DNA from: Keithomyces neogunnii
Taxonomy: Eukaryota > Ascomycota > Sordariomycetes > Hypocreales > Clavicipitaceae
Direction of reading: 5' to 3'
NCBI GenBank assembly: GCA_020975405.1
Contig: JAIOWQ010000003.1
Location: forward strand, 749,001 to 813,000
Length of the DNA: 64,000 nt
This document shows positions 9,222 through 20,950 of the stretch, in pieces (positions within the stretch are counted from its first letter, which is position 1; every line of letters starts with the position of its first letter). The notes beneath the pieces are model-generated. The model was not told the origin of the DNA. It ran no database searches and saw only the letters and a list, made by a program, of their open reading frames with translations. Position numbers and translations under genes: made by a program.

Positions 9222-12132
9222 GCTGACGGCTGGAGGAGGGTTTGGATCAGACAAAGATGAAGGAACGGGCTTTGTGAGCGAAGGATGGCGCTGCTGATCG
9301 AGGGTCTCAAATGAGTGACTTGGTAAAGAATGACTGTAGTTTGTGAAGAAGCAAGACGTTTCCGTTTCTCTGCCACGGGGACTGGGCACTTATACACGTC
9401 CGCCTGCCAGGCAAATAATCCCCGCTGGCTCTGACAATTCCCCCTGGATGACATAATTAGTGGAAATACACAGACAATCTTTCAAGTGATCGACGGGCAA
9501 ACTTGATGGCCGCCGTCTGCATTTGGCGGATTGGGTGCCGCCCATCATCATGTCCCCCCTGGCGCGGGTTGCGTCTCAACCAAGGCGTGCAAAGTACAAT
9601 GCCTTGGGACTGTGCCTGAAAGTACGGGGCAATTCGACGGCTTCCGTGACAGCAACACCTACAATACCATGAGCAGTCAAGGGTACTGGTGCTGCTGGCA
9701 GACAGTCGATGCCGTCATGGTCTGGGGAAGCCAAGCCTGCAGGCACCGGGGTCGTGGCCGGAAGCGGTCAAGCCTTGGTGCAGCTTGACCACGTTGATAA
9801 GATTACAAAGAGCAGAGTTGGGAATCAGAACCGCATGGGGCATCGCAGGAGGGATGAATGGGGCAGTGATTGCCGGGGTCCCCGCATCGTGAGATGACGA
9901 TGGGCCGTTTGGCGTGTGAATTTATCCGGCATCGAGGGGACAATGGACAATGGATAAACGCAGAAACACTGCGCGCTGTGCATCGCCACGAGTCAGGCTC
10001 CTCGTGTTGCGCCGCAGTTGGTCAATCTGACCGGAGCGTCAACAATCGCCAGGGGAAGCTGCCCAAAGGGTTGTCGATGATGCAGGGTTCGAGCCGCAGG
10101 TCAATCTGTCCCCTTGCAATATCATGCCATGTCAAGTTTCAGCATCCTAGCTGTGGCAAATGCGTTAGTACCCGGCCAACAGTGAGGCAAACGGTATCGA
10201 AGGGCTGTGCTTCAGATGGCCATGATGAGTCAAGCAAGAGATGTTTTCAACCAACTCTTCCCCACAAACTACATGACCCAATAATTTCATGGAATCCAAT
10301 TCGGGTGTTTCACGGCGCCACAGTCGAGCTTCGGGGCTTTATTGAACAATCAGAGCCAGGTCCATTGATGAATTTGGTTTGTTTCACACAGACCCCTGTG
10401 CTTGGTCACCAAGTCGTCTCGCTCAGTGCGAATGATGAACCAGACGGTGGGCATATTTGCCATGATGCCGAACAACAATCTCTGTGCGCCTGTACAGGAC
10501 TGTACATGCACCAGCCTAATACAGACTGTACATGCAACAGCATTGTAGTTCCATGTCGGGCATGCTCCGTGGCAAACAATCGTCCGCAGTCATTGCCGAA
10601 TATCATGCAGTGCACCAATTGTTCGTGCCAGCCAACAGAACCGCAACTCGGCCATGGCAGCCGTTTTCGTCGCTTGATGTGCTCAACGAGCCTTGATGGT
10701 CGGCGTTGGAAAGTCCATGTTGTTTCCTCGGCCTGTTGCCAGTGACATGAACCGTACTGGAGCGCTCAACAAGCCGATTTGAGCTTTTGACCACAGGCTC
10801 AATATACCTTGGCGAGGGGGCATTGAGAATATTGAATAGAGCTCTGGGCCAGTCTTGGCCAATTGGTTAGGCAGGTTGGCTCAAGTCTGCCGGCACGGGG
10901 TTCCAAGTCACTAATAGCAGAGGGGACCAGGCTGGCGGGCGGCAGCACCAAGGCCCCGTGACGCTGAACCACTGCGCCGCAGGGGTAAAAAAATGTCTGG
11001 TGTTGATTGAGCACCAGATTTTCATTGGCCAGCTGTGCAACTTCTTCCATTGCTCCAGGTGCCGTCATCTCAGCATGGTCCGCATCCTCTTGGTTGCCTA
11101 CCAAGGCCAAGGTCGGCTTTGGAGTGCGCAATAATTGCGTCTGTATACCCTAGGCCATGCTGCATTAGGCGACTTGAGTGCTCATTCCCACCAGGAAATT
11201 GCATGAGGTGAGAGGATACCTATTGCGACGAGCATTTTAAATCGGCTAATCCTCTGCACCAATTCCATCGTGCAAGTGCGGTCGGCTCCCTCATTCCTGG
11301 AAGGGCACCAGCGATATCAGTCATTGGGCTATTCACGTTGCCAACGTTACAGCCACCACAAGGTCATCTAGCATCTAACAATGCATAGTCAAGACTATCG
11401 ACGGCTGTTATGACGCAATTTCACCAAGACAAACATGGCCAAGCAATCAGAGCTGCTTCAAGCCCGACTCTGGCATGTGTCGACGATTTCGCAGGAATAC
11501 TTGGATACCTTGTCGATTATCTTGTCAACGTGGTATGTTTTGCTAAAGAACTTCCGGGCAACACTAGAGCCGATAAAATAAGCCTCCTCACCGCCACATG
11601 GTGACCTTGTTGCTCCTCTTGTTCATGATGCGGTGCTCGTGCTGCTCTCACCCCATAATATTGATTATAATTTCGTCCATCTAGAGGTCGCTGAGAGTCT
11701 CTGCATAGCGTGCGGCTATGCCAAGGGATGTGCATGTGCCTATTCTCCACGTCATTAGTGGCGGTTGCATCTACAACTCAAGCCTATGCGGCTAGTAGTA
11801 ACTCATAATCCGCTCATCAAATTGTCTACATTTTCTTCAGGCAGCCCGTGGCCATGAGACCACCAAGTAGCCCGTCTTGAGAGCTCGCGCAACGGTTTAG
11901 ACACCCAAGCAAGCCCACGATTGACGTCATGCGCCAGAACGCTGCGGGGTCGTCTGTTAAATCGGCTGAACACTCCCGTGGGCGTGTTGATCCTTGACCG
12001 TCCAACATTGGCCGCCAAAACCGGCGGTGAGAACAGCGCACCCCGGGATCCGCACGTATTTCCCCCGCAATAATGGAGGAATGAATCTACCAAAAAAGTC
12101 ATCTTGCTTGTGTTGGGCAAGTGGTTTTGCAA
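9222..12132. other. 2.9 kb intergenic stretch
   Basis: No supported gene. The longest open frame (plus strand, 9870-10745) lacks splice structure, domain similarity and coding-like composition and is judged a chance frame. The left end is the promoter of the small secreted protein. Confidence 0.45.
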
Positions 12133-13494
12133 ATGGCCGCCATCACGACTCTTGTGGCGTTTTGGTAAGTCGTTCCACGTCCGTCAGGTGCACCTGGCCA
12201 ACTCACCTGCCCAGGGCATGGGGTCGGATTGACGCAAGAATACTCGCGAATGCCTCCAAGACATATCGAGCTGTTGAGCGCGGGTCTGACACGCTCGAAC
12301 CGGAATTTACTCCGTCAGATGTCAGCGTGATTGCGCCCACGGTCAAAACCAAGGCGTCCTTCTCAAAATGTCTGGAAACATGGGCCGCGAATCGACCCAA
12401 GGAAATCATCATCATCGCCGTCCAAAGTGAGCGCGAGCACATCACACGCCTGGTCCGCGACTCGGGGCCTGCGCAAAGCATGACGCGGGTCAAAATCGTC
12501 TACGCCGCGGCGGCCAGCAAGCGGGAACAGTTCAAGCTCGGCGTGCAGGAGACCAGCGGGCGCATCATTGTCAACGTGGACGACCATATTCTCTGGCCGG
12601 AGCGGTTCCTCGAGCACACGCTGCCCTGCTTCTCCGACGAGACGGTGGGCGCGGTAGGAACGCCGCTGACGATTCACATCCCCCCCGAGCGGCGCGTGAG
12701 CGAGCGCGTCACGCCCTGGGAGGCGGCAATGACGAGGGCCCTGTGGCGAAGAAACGGCGGCCTCGCGGCCGTCTACGCCGCCGCCGAATGGTGCTGGGTG
12801 CTGGCCGGGTCGACGGTGCTGTTCCGCGGCGAGGTCCTCCGGGACGCGCGGTTCCTCCACGGCCTCACCAACGACTACTGGCTCGGGAGGTACAAGCTCG
12901 ACACGGGAGACGACACCTTCATATCGCGATGGCTCCAGCGGCACGGCTGGAAGACTGCCATCCAGTGCACGCCCGAGACCCAGGTCGGCAGAACGACGGT
13001 CAAGCGCGGCCGGGCATTTTTCGAGCAGGCCTTCCGGTGGGAGCGAAGCACCATCCAGTCCCATCTCCGCACGCTGCGAGACGTGCCCCAGATCTGGTCC
13101 AGGCCATATGTGGCTCGCAAGACGGTCGAGCGCCTGCTGAGGCCACTCATCACCGCGGTCCACATGACGGCGTGGGTTGGCTCGTTTCAAACACACCCGA
13201 AGCTAGCGTGCGCAGATACCTGCTACAGAATCAGACCTACAGGCCGCTGACAAGTTCCGTTTCCTAGGTGCGCTCTACTCCTCTATTACGTCTGGGAAGC
13301 CAGCTTGAGCTATTCTGCCTTTCTCAAGGCCTATCCGTACATGCGGCGTCAGCTCTGGGCGGCGATTCTGATGGACTACTTTTACATCATCCAAGATGTA
13401 TGGAGCTGGCTGACGCTAAACAATGTAAGCACATGATGAGAGAATCAGGTACGCGGCTAACCGTGAACATTTCAAGACGCGCTGGGAAAAGTAG
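12133..13494 (+). CDS. GT2-family polysaccharide synthase (Cps1/hyaluronan-synthase-like)
   Basis: Four exons: 12133-12164, 12215-13207, 13268-13424 and 13477-13494, 399 residues. Introns of 50, 60 and 52 bp have GTAAGT, GTGCGC and GTAAGC donors, and the last carries a GGCTAACC branch site. GT2 hallmarks appear in order: DVSVIAPT near residue 46, the Asp pair in NVDDH near 132, the GDD of TGDDTF near 241, and QAFRW (the Q/RxxRW motif) near 281. C-terminal hydrophobic segments follow (ALLLYYVW, then LWAAILMDYFYII), ending DVWSWLTLNNTRWEK. The family is membrane-bound and polymerises UDP-sugars in cell-wall or capsule synthesis. The N-terminal hydrophobic segment is short (MAAITTLVAFW), so an upstream exon might be missing. 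The acceptor sugar cannot be read from sequence. Confidence 0.85.
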
Positions 13495-15396
13495 ATGCAT
13501 CAATACTCGGAGAAGCATAATGAACCTTCAGGCGAACCCACGCCATGAATAATTTTTTGGGGGGGGGAGAAAAAAAAGATGAAAAGGCAAATAATACATC
13601 ATTTTCATTCAAAACCCGCAGTTTCGTACATGCCGCAGGAGTGCAAAGTGGAAGGAGACCAAGGCGTCCAAGTACGTGATGTACTCAAGTATCCATGTAC
13701 ATTCCGGAGCCACAAACCAGGCTGCCACGCGACAAGTGGACCGCCACACGAAACAACCACGAGTCGCGGATCGCGCCGCTCGGCAGCAAGATATCCACAG
13801 AGCGCAAATTAGAGTTTCACCCTCATCTCTCGTCGCAGCTCAAAAAAGCCAACACGTCATTGGCTGGCGGTATCACGACTCGGAACCCGCTCAGGAATAA
13901 GCGAGGCGGGAACCGGGAAAGGAGAAGGGAAAGGAAAATCTACAAGGCGCAGCATGCGAGGACCTAGATCCGTGGACAAGCTGTGCAGATACGCAGACAT
14001 GCTGCTTTGCATCGCGGCAGTCGTGCCACGCCGGCTAGGTACTTTTTTTTTCTTTTTTCGCCAAAATGCCAGTTTCATCCCCCGTTTCATGCGTCACCGC
14101 GCGGACGTGTTCCTTGTCCTAGTCCTCGCGAGAAAAAAGCTTGTCCTACCAACCCATTCCTGCTCGTCAAATCAAGGGCGACGTGGCCAACGGGCGCTTC
14201 TTCCCGTGCGTCGCGTGGCACGGCAGGTCGTTTGGCAACTTTCCCCCTTCCCCCCCCGTGTTGCCTGTTGCACAGCATACCCGTGGCTAGCCGTCCGATT
14301 GTGCTCTCCGTCGAACCGTGTTGCGCGTGCTTTATTTTCCTCGGCGTCAGATGAAACTCGTCTGGATGCCGTGGCCATGTCCCCTTCTTCTTGTCTTCAA
14401 GTCCACCATGTGCTTCGTGACCCCTGCCACGTGGTCCTGCATATCCAACTCCCACTGAAAGCCTCCCGGTAAACAAGGATCGTGTGGGAAGAGGGCCGTG
14501 GCACGTGTTGCGCACACTGGCTTGTGACAGGGCCGAATCTTCTCGCAACGTAATTACTGCGTGCTCTGTCCTTGTCTGTGCCCCCCCGAGACGACTTGTG
14601 TTTGACGGTAAATCCGCTGCAGCCAGTTGTCAATGAGTGATGCCACATGGTGCCATTTTAGCATGGCAAGTGTTTCGACAAAGTCCGAGCGGGCCTTGGG
14701 CATAATATCCTATATCGTCATGGCACACTGGTCGGAGCCGGGAGAGCGGGGAGTAAATGACATGCTGCGCTGGTCCAGTTGATGTGCACGGCATCTCGTC
14801 GAGATTGTGTTATATTCATACTCATGAAGCTTTGCACAAGGTTTCTGAGCAGAGGCCTGGACCTACAACCAGGGAACCAGCTCTAGCTATTCTGCCAGGT
14901 CACCTCCACCATTCTTCTACAGGAAACCATAACCCTTGACATTACATATACCTTCATCGCTGCATGTCTAAAACTCTTTTCAAGTCCATTGAGGCGTGCC
15001 TCTTTTTATGTTCAACGCCATTTCATACATGTACACAATATCCGCGTGATTATGTATCGAAATACAAATAAAAACAAAGCAAAAACAAAGGAAGCCCGCT
15101 TGAGGGTGCTCCATCTAATTCCTCGGCGCCAGCGAGGTCGCTCAAACTGTTGTTGTAGTTGTTGTATCGTCGTAAAATAGGAAAAGAAAAACTAAGGAAT
15201 GACTGCAGTCGGGGTATCTCTGGGCGTCGCTCAATAAATACAAATGAAATGGCTGTATTTGCAACAGATGATGCAACAAGAAATGGTCCAGTCATGACGT
15301 CATTCTCGCGATGTTTGGCAGAGTGTATGAGTTTCAATCGTAATGACGATGCGAGTCAATGAGTCAATGGCGGCGTGCGTTGCTGCGCGAGCCGCA
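13495..15396. other. 1.9 kb intergenic stretch
   Basis: No supported gene. It contains a G9 run (13559-13567) and T/C-rich runs near 14041-14060. It is the downstream region of two converging genes. Confidence 0.4.
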
Positions 15397-17201
15397 TTAT
15401 TTGCGCAGGCCAACTCGGTCCGCGAGGGTCTTCCAGAAGCGTCCCTTGGCGTCCTCACTCCTCGCACGTACCATGACCGCGTCTCTTTGCATGGGCCCGA
15501 CAATGTCTTCGTCACCTCTGCCGGGGAATTTGCCGTCTGCATCGAGCGACTCCATCATTTGTGGCACCGCTCTTGGGAGGCAATCTTCCAGGCGCCTCCA
15601 CTCGAGTTCGGCAAGAAGATCATCCTGAGCTGGAAGCCGCACGAGTGCTGCCGCAGCTGAGCTGCTAGAGCGGCCACGGCCACGTCCTCGACTTTGATTC
15701 CGATACGCGCTCATTGATCCAGGAACCAGATTGTTCGTGTTCATCACTATGCGTTCAAACGTCGATTGCCAAAGTCGCTCGACCTGCGCCCATTTTGCCT
15801 CTGTCAAAGCATAAATCTTGCTTGTCTGGCCATAGTTCTCGCCGGTTCGCACTAGATGCTTTGTGTAATTGACGCGAGCGAGGTCCCAATCGGTCCTGAA
15901 TTTGTCAATTGTCTCCTGGTTGATGTCGGCAACTTCGTATGGCTGGGGAGTAATGGTAAAATTTGCGTGTCCAAGGCGGTCAGACCACTCGTCATGCTCC
16001 TGCAGAATTGCTGGAAGCGGAATCGGCAGCTCGGTGCTGCTGGACACGTTGCGCAGAGACGAGACAGAGGGACGACTGCTCAGCGGAGGCCGAGAGAACT
16101 GAGACGGCGCAGCAAACGCGGGTGACAGCGGAGCATCCAGTGTAGGGCTCAGCTCCACCTTGGGTGATTGCAGAGGTGACTCTCTTGGAGGCCCGGCGAC
16201 GGGGCTCGTGAGGAGAGGAGGAAGGAGGGGAGTGGTTGCCGCGGCTCGATCGCGTTCAAGGTTTGAATGATCTTCGGGGGTCAGGTCAATGCCTAGTCCG
16301 ATTTCCACGCCGTCGCTGGCGCTGAACAAGGACATGGTCGGGTTCGACGGGAGCGGGGGGACGGGCTCCGAGGTCCGTTCCGGCAGATGATGTGTCGATG
16401 TCGAGATTGATGATGAACGGCTGCTCGTTGGTACGCGAGACAAGACATTCTCGAGGCTTAAACCCGAGGTCGGAGAGGTTCTGAGAGTTGCGCGCTTGCT
16501 TGACCGCCACCGCCGAATAGTGGGAATCCGAGAACCTAGGCGCGTTGTGAGCTCTGCAAAGGCAGACTCGGCCGTACCACGCTTCTTCCGAGGGTAACGA
16601 GGGTCGGTAGTGAGATCGGTGTCACTGAGAAAGCCCATGTCGTAGTCAATGTCGAATTCCGAGACATACTCGCCAGAATGGATTGCCTCTGCGCTGTTGT
16701 GGTGGGTACATGGTTGATCACCTGGAATGATGCAACGGTCAGCTTGAGCAGCATGGATATAGTGGGCGGATTGAAGCACTTACACAGACAGCTGTACAAG
16801 CCAAATTTATCAGAGAGAGTAGCCGTGTCACCGCCGCGGTCCATTGGCTCCTCCTCGACATCCGGCAGCGGTGGTCGCAAGCTGGACACGGTGCTTGAAG
16901 TCTGAGAGGGCGACGTCGGACATTCGGGCGGCGGCGGCGGCGGCGGCGGCAGGGGCAGTTCCAAGGACGAGGTAGAGCTGGAGAATCTCTGATGTCCCCT
17001 GGGCGAGAAAACGGGCGTCACAGGGGAGGCGATGTCGGATGCTGAGGAATTGGTCGTGTAGTAGACATATGACAAATCGCTGGCGTCCGGGCTGGACATG
17101 GCAGAGGCTGCGCCGTTGACCACAATTTGCTTCTCGGCCCGTCGCTCGAGACGCTCTTCAACCAGCTGTGGCAACAGCAGCGGCTTCAATTTGGGCGTCA
17201 T
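15397..17201 (-). CDS. Ser/Pro-rich conserved fungal protein of unknown function
   Basis: Exons 17201-16784 and 16721-15397 surround a 62 bp intron (GTAAGT..TTCCAG), giving 580 residues. The start MTPKLKPLLLPQLVEERLER was chosen as the first ATG of the frame. The N-terminal half is low complexity with a run of nine prolines, many Ser and acidic patches. A central stretch (SEFDIDYDMGFLSDTD) and a basic stretch (RRWRSSKRAT) follow. The C-terminal third looks folded: IDKFRTDWDLARVNYTKHLV, KIYALTEAKWAQVERLW and a C-terminal RFWKTLADRVGLRK. No signal peptide or membrane segment is evident. I do not recognise a named domain; the shape suggests an intracellular regulatory or scaffold protein. The upstream DNA contains an A19 run (17745-17763) and GTCTGT repeats. 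Confidence 0.8.
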
Positions 17202-17920
17202 GCCTGCACAGCGTTTGGGCTGTGAAAACACAGCGGTAGCTGGCAGCTTTGCGACAGGTGAAGTGTCGGTATGTTGTCGGTTGAAAGAGGTTAAAGAGGG
17301 TAGGGGGAAGTAGCTGGTCGAGGAGGAGCGGCGACGAGAGCCAAATAAAGATGGCGCCGCTCGGCACCCACACTGGCGCGCGCGACAACAAAGCTGGGAG
17401 CCAAAGGGTGCTGCGTGGGCGTGTTGGCTGGGCGCCTCCCACGTCGAGAGATCTCTTGGGTGAATGACTGGGAAGGAGGGCCAACCAGCGTGCTGGGTGG
17501 GCCACAGAGTGGGCGGGCGGTGGGTGGGGTCCTTTGTTCCACGCCTTTCTACCCAAAGACACGACGGGGTTGAAGTCTCCGGCAGGACCAGGGCCTTGGT
17601 AGCGACCAGGCCGACTCAGGTGCTGAGGTGGGGATGGATGGCTGTGGTGCGCGGGTGGCGGGTCTTTACACGCCTCCTCGCTGATGCTTAGTCGCGAAGC
17701 GGGTTGGTTGACGGACTTGACTCCAGGACTAGAAGTTGGAGCAGAAAAAAAAAAAAAAAAAAAGTGGACTGGTCTTCCGGGCCTCAAGCTAGGACGGTCC
17801 AAGACAAGTGCTGCTGGTTGGTGTCTTGGGTCGAGTGCAGGCTGAAGAAGTTTTGTGCCCTTGCTCCCGTCCGGGACCGAAACGGGCGATGGTGAGTTTT
17901 GCCTCTTGGGCTGTGTCTGG

Positions 17921-17942
17921 GTCTGTGTCTGTGTCTGTGTGT
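17921..17942 (+). repeat. GTCTGT microsatellite
   Basis: Repeated GTCTGT units upstream of the Ser/Pro-rich gene. A related direct repeat (TCTGCGTCAGAG, two copies) lies at about 18056-18088. Confidence 0.7.
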
Positions 17943-18441
17943 AGAGGGGTCAATGGCGGACAATAACTTAGATGCCGGGGTAAAGATGGCGAGCCATGGA
18001 GCAAACGGGGGCTGGATGCGGGAGACGGGGAGGCAGCATAACACGAGGAGGTTCTGTCTGCGTCAGAGTCTGTGTCTGCGTCAGAGCCTTTACAAACTCG
18101 TTTCCTGACGGCGGAAACGGGCGCGGTATATAACATGGAGCGGCAGCGCCGACTCTGCACTCGCTGCTGTCCGGATGGTAATCCGGCTCAATTCAGATGA
18201 GGCGGGAAGAACAAAACGCCCAACGCGAGCAGGCGACCAGGGGGGAACCGCAGTTCCACGTGTTGGCGCCGTGGCGGTTGGACAGGAAGCTTCTTGTTGC
18301 CCCCTTTGGTTTCCGTCCTCACTCTCGAGGCATGGCTAGGGTTGCAACGGGCGGCAAGCCGAGACGCACGCAGTGTCCCAGTCGATCCGGATGTGCGGGC
18401 ACCTTGCAGCCATGGGCCTCGCACATGGTGCTGAGAGACTT

Positions 18442-18480
18442 GGTGCTGAGCCGTGGTGCTGAGCCGTGGTGCTGAGCCGT
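18442..18480 (+). repeat. 13-bp tandem repeat, three exact copies
   Basis: GGTGCTGAGCCGT occurs three times head to tail, with a degenerate partial unit just before it (GGTGCTGAGAGACTT). Confidence 0.85.
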
Positions 18481-20332
18481 GAGGGTGCAGGGCTTCGAGA
18501 TAGGGCAGCCAGTTCTTTGCGTCACAACCGCCTCGTTGCATGTGCCTGGGCAAACCGACCTGTCGCCTGCCTGCCTATTACTGTACGTCTGCATCAGGCA
18601 AACAGCCAGCGAACGGCCAGCGGATAAGCACCTCACTCAATTGGGTCAGATGGGTTGCTCCAGGAGTCGAGGACACGTGAGAATGGACGCCGAGGCAAGG
18701 CTCCTCCTGCTTGACGTGGTGAGATGCACTTTGCCAGACCAGTTAGTTGTCAGGTCTGTTTGCCAATCCCCGGAAGCCAGCAACTGTTGTCTCACCGTGC
18801 GGCAGTGCTAGAGTTCTCCTCGGCCTTCTTTTTGTTTTACTTTTTTTTTTTTTTTTGTTGTGCACTCAGCTTGGCTTGGCCCTTGTCCCTTGTCCGGGTC
18901 CTGTCTGCGGGAGGCCAGCTTCACTTTGAATCGGAGTTCAAGGAGAAGCGGTGTCGAAATTGTACCAAATAACTGCAGGCGAGACAAGGTATTGCCTGCC
19001 GGGATGGCTTCTGAAGTTGTCAAAAAGACGGCCTGGCACTTGAAAATAACCCGCCTTGTTCTGTTCCAGTGGGATATTGGTCTGGGGATGGGCACACATC
19101 ACTTGGCACTCGATGAGTTCAGTGTGGTGCAATCTACTGTGCGCCCTCACTCCAACACCAAAATCTGGGCAAATATGCCAAGGTCTGTCAAGGTCGATTT
19201 CATGCAGGCAACAGATCGAGTGCCCCAAGATGGATGATTGGGCTCAGACCTGGAACAGTTTCAGTCAAGTGCAGACATCCAAGTCGAGGCCTCGGGGTTC
19301 CAACTGGGCAACCATTGAAGTGACGGTGACGGTGAAGGGAGCACATTGACACGAACAGTCTGGTGTGTGACGTGGACACTGACATGAAGCCATGAGCGCC
19401 GGCTTGTTGAGCAGCCCAGAGTCGACGGGACAGGGCACGCACGCTGTCCATGAACTCGTCATCACCACCGAGTTGGCAGACTTGTCTCCATCCTAGCGCT
19501 CTCTGGGGCGTTGGGACCTTGTACCTCACGCAGCCACCAACCTGGCTCACCAATCAGCCTTGCATTTTAGCGTCCCTCTGAACAGGACCAGCAGTGCTCC
19601 ATCCTGCGCGGAGTACTCCGTACAGAGAGTGAATTGACTTCTAAGTTCAGGTTGTTAGTGGCAGTCACTCGTGCTTTGAGTGCCGCTGCTTTACTGGGAC
19701 CGACCGTGTTCTGGCATTCCAATCTCGACCTAATGGATCCACTGATGGACCAGACACGATTACATAAGTTGTGGGTCCTAAATTCAAGTACGACGCCTTG
19801 CACACGAACGGCCCCCTCCAAACAAAGCAACAAAGCTTGGCCCCCAGACTCCATTGTTGCACCAGGCGTCACCAAAGATGGGCATGCACTGACAAGCAAC
19901 GTCAATTGATCCCCATCACCTACAATCTCGTACAATAGATACTGCACAATGATAGATTTGATACAGTAACAAACTTAAAAACATTCTCTACAGTCCCACA
20001 TGGATATGGCTGGACAGGCTGATACGTAGTAGCGCCTTTGGGCCAGGCTGCTCTGGATGACATTTACAGCGGAGTTTGGCACTAGCTTGCCAAGCGTCAC
20101 AATGAGGGGAGAATTCTGAAAACAGGTCACCTCACCCAAGGAGGGACACCCATGTGTTTTTCACTTGCGTGTAAATTGGTCGCAAAAGTCGAACCATCTC
20201 CGAAACACCATGTTGTGCCGACGGTGCTATCCTTGTCAATAACCGGCGGCGCAGCGCCAGTTCTGGTCAGTTGTGATGGCGCCGGGCAGGTGTAAAGAAG
20301 ACGTGCTTTGATGGGCCGCAAATGAAGGATGA

Positions 20333-20950
20333 ATGAGACCAATTCGTTCCGACATTATTCTCAACCCAGATGCTAGCAGCGCGCCGCACACTCGCACACT
20401 TGTCCTTCTCCACGGACTTGGTCCCAGCGGAGAAATGTTTGAAAGCGGGAGGTCCTGGAGACAGCTTCATCCACTGGCTGCAAGCAAGCTCACAACGCTA
20501 TTCCCCAGCGCTCGCTTTTGTGTTCTCCCCACCGCCAAACGGGCAGATCAATCCTCCTCACCAAGTCGATGGCCCGACTCGCCGACCCTTGGTACCCCGA
20601 ACAACGGCAGCTTCAAAGCCTTGCCGAGTCCCGGCAAAGAGTTTTAATAGACATCTTGGCGCATGAGCTGAAGGCAGTGTCTCCCCAGAAATGAATTCAA
20701 TAAGCTCTGCGCCGTGTCGCTTGCAAGTCTTGCTCCATCTTCTCCACTGTATTTGTGGGTGTGGATATCTGACATATCAGTCAGGCTTGGAAAGCGCCAT
20801 TGCAGATGAAGAATTGGACAAGGATAACCCGTTTTAAACGACAAGAAAAGGCGAGCACCAAGATTATAGCGTTGAGACCAAGGTTTTTGCAAGTGATTTG
20901 TTCTTGGATGTGCTATCGGGGGCTAGGCTCCTGGCGCAAGATTTCTGATG
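20333..20950 (+). pseudogene. Decayed carboxylesterase/acyl-protein thioesterase (Abhydrolase_2)
   Basis: Fragments of one protein appear in correct order but in different frames. From 20333: SSAPHTRTLVLLHGLGPSGE and TLFPSARFCVLPTAKRA (N-terminal strand, LHG oxyanion region and PTAK motif). From about 20560 in another frame: LADPWYPEQRQLQSLAESRQ and RVLIDILAHELKAVSPQK, then a stop. From about 20755 in a third frame: YLTYQSGLESAIADEELDKD, then a stop and a further short open piece. The GLSQG nucleophile region is not recoverable. This order matches fungal acyl-protein thioesterase/carboxylesterase relatives, so the locus is a relic with frameshifts and stops rather than a gene with introns. 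Confidence 0.7.

Noticed and set aside
10010..10100. GGTTCGAGCC, a tRNA B-box-like word
   Set aside because: No matching acceptor stem, anticodon arm or properly spaced A-box around it.
9870..10745. 291-codon plus-strand open frame
   Set aside because: No splice signals, signal peptide or domain; residue composition is scattered (many Cys, His, Ser) and does not look like a folded protein. Likely a chance frame.
17158..17802. 214-codon minus-strand frame upstream of the Ser/Pro-rich gene
   Set aside because: Overlaps the start of the real gene in another frame and reads poly-Phe from an A19 run; low-complexity chance frame.
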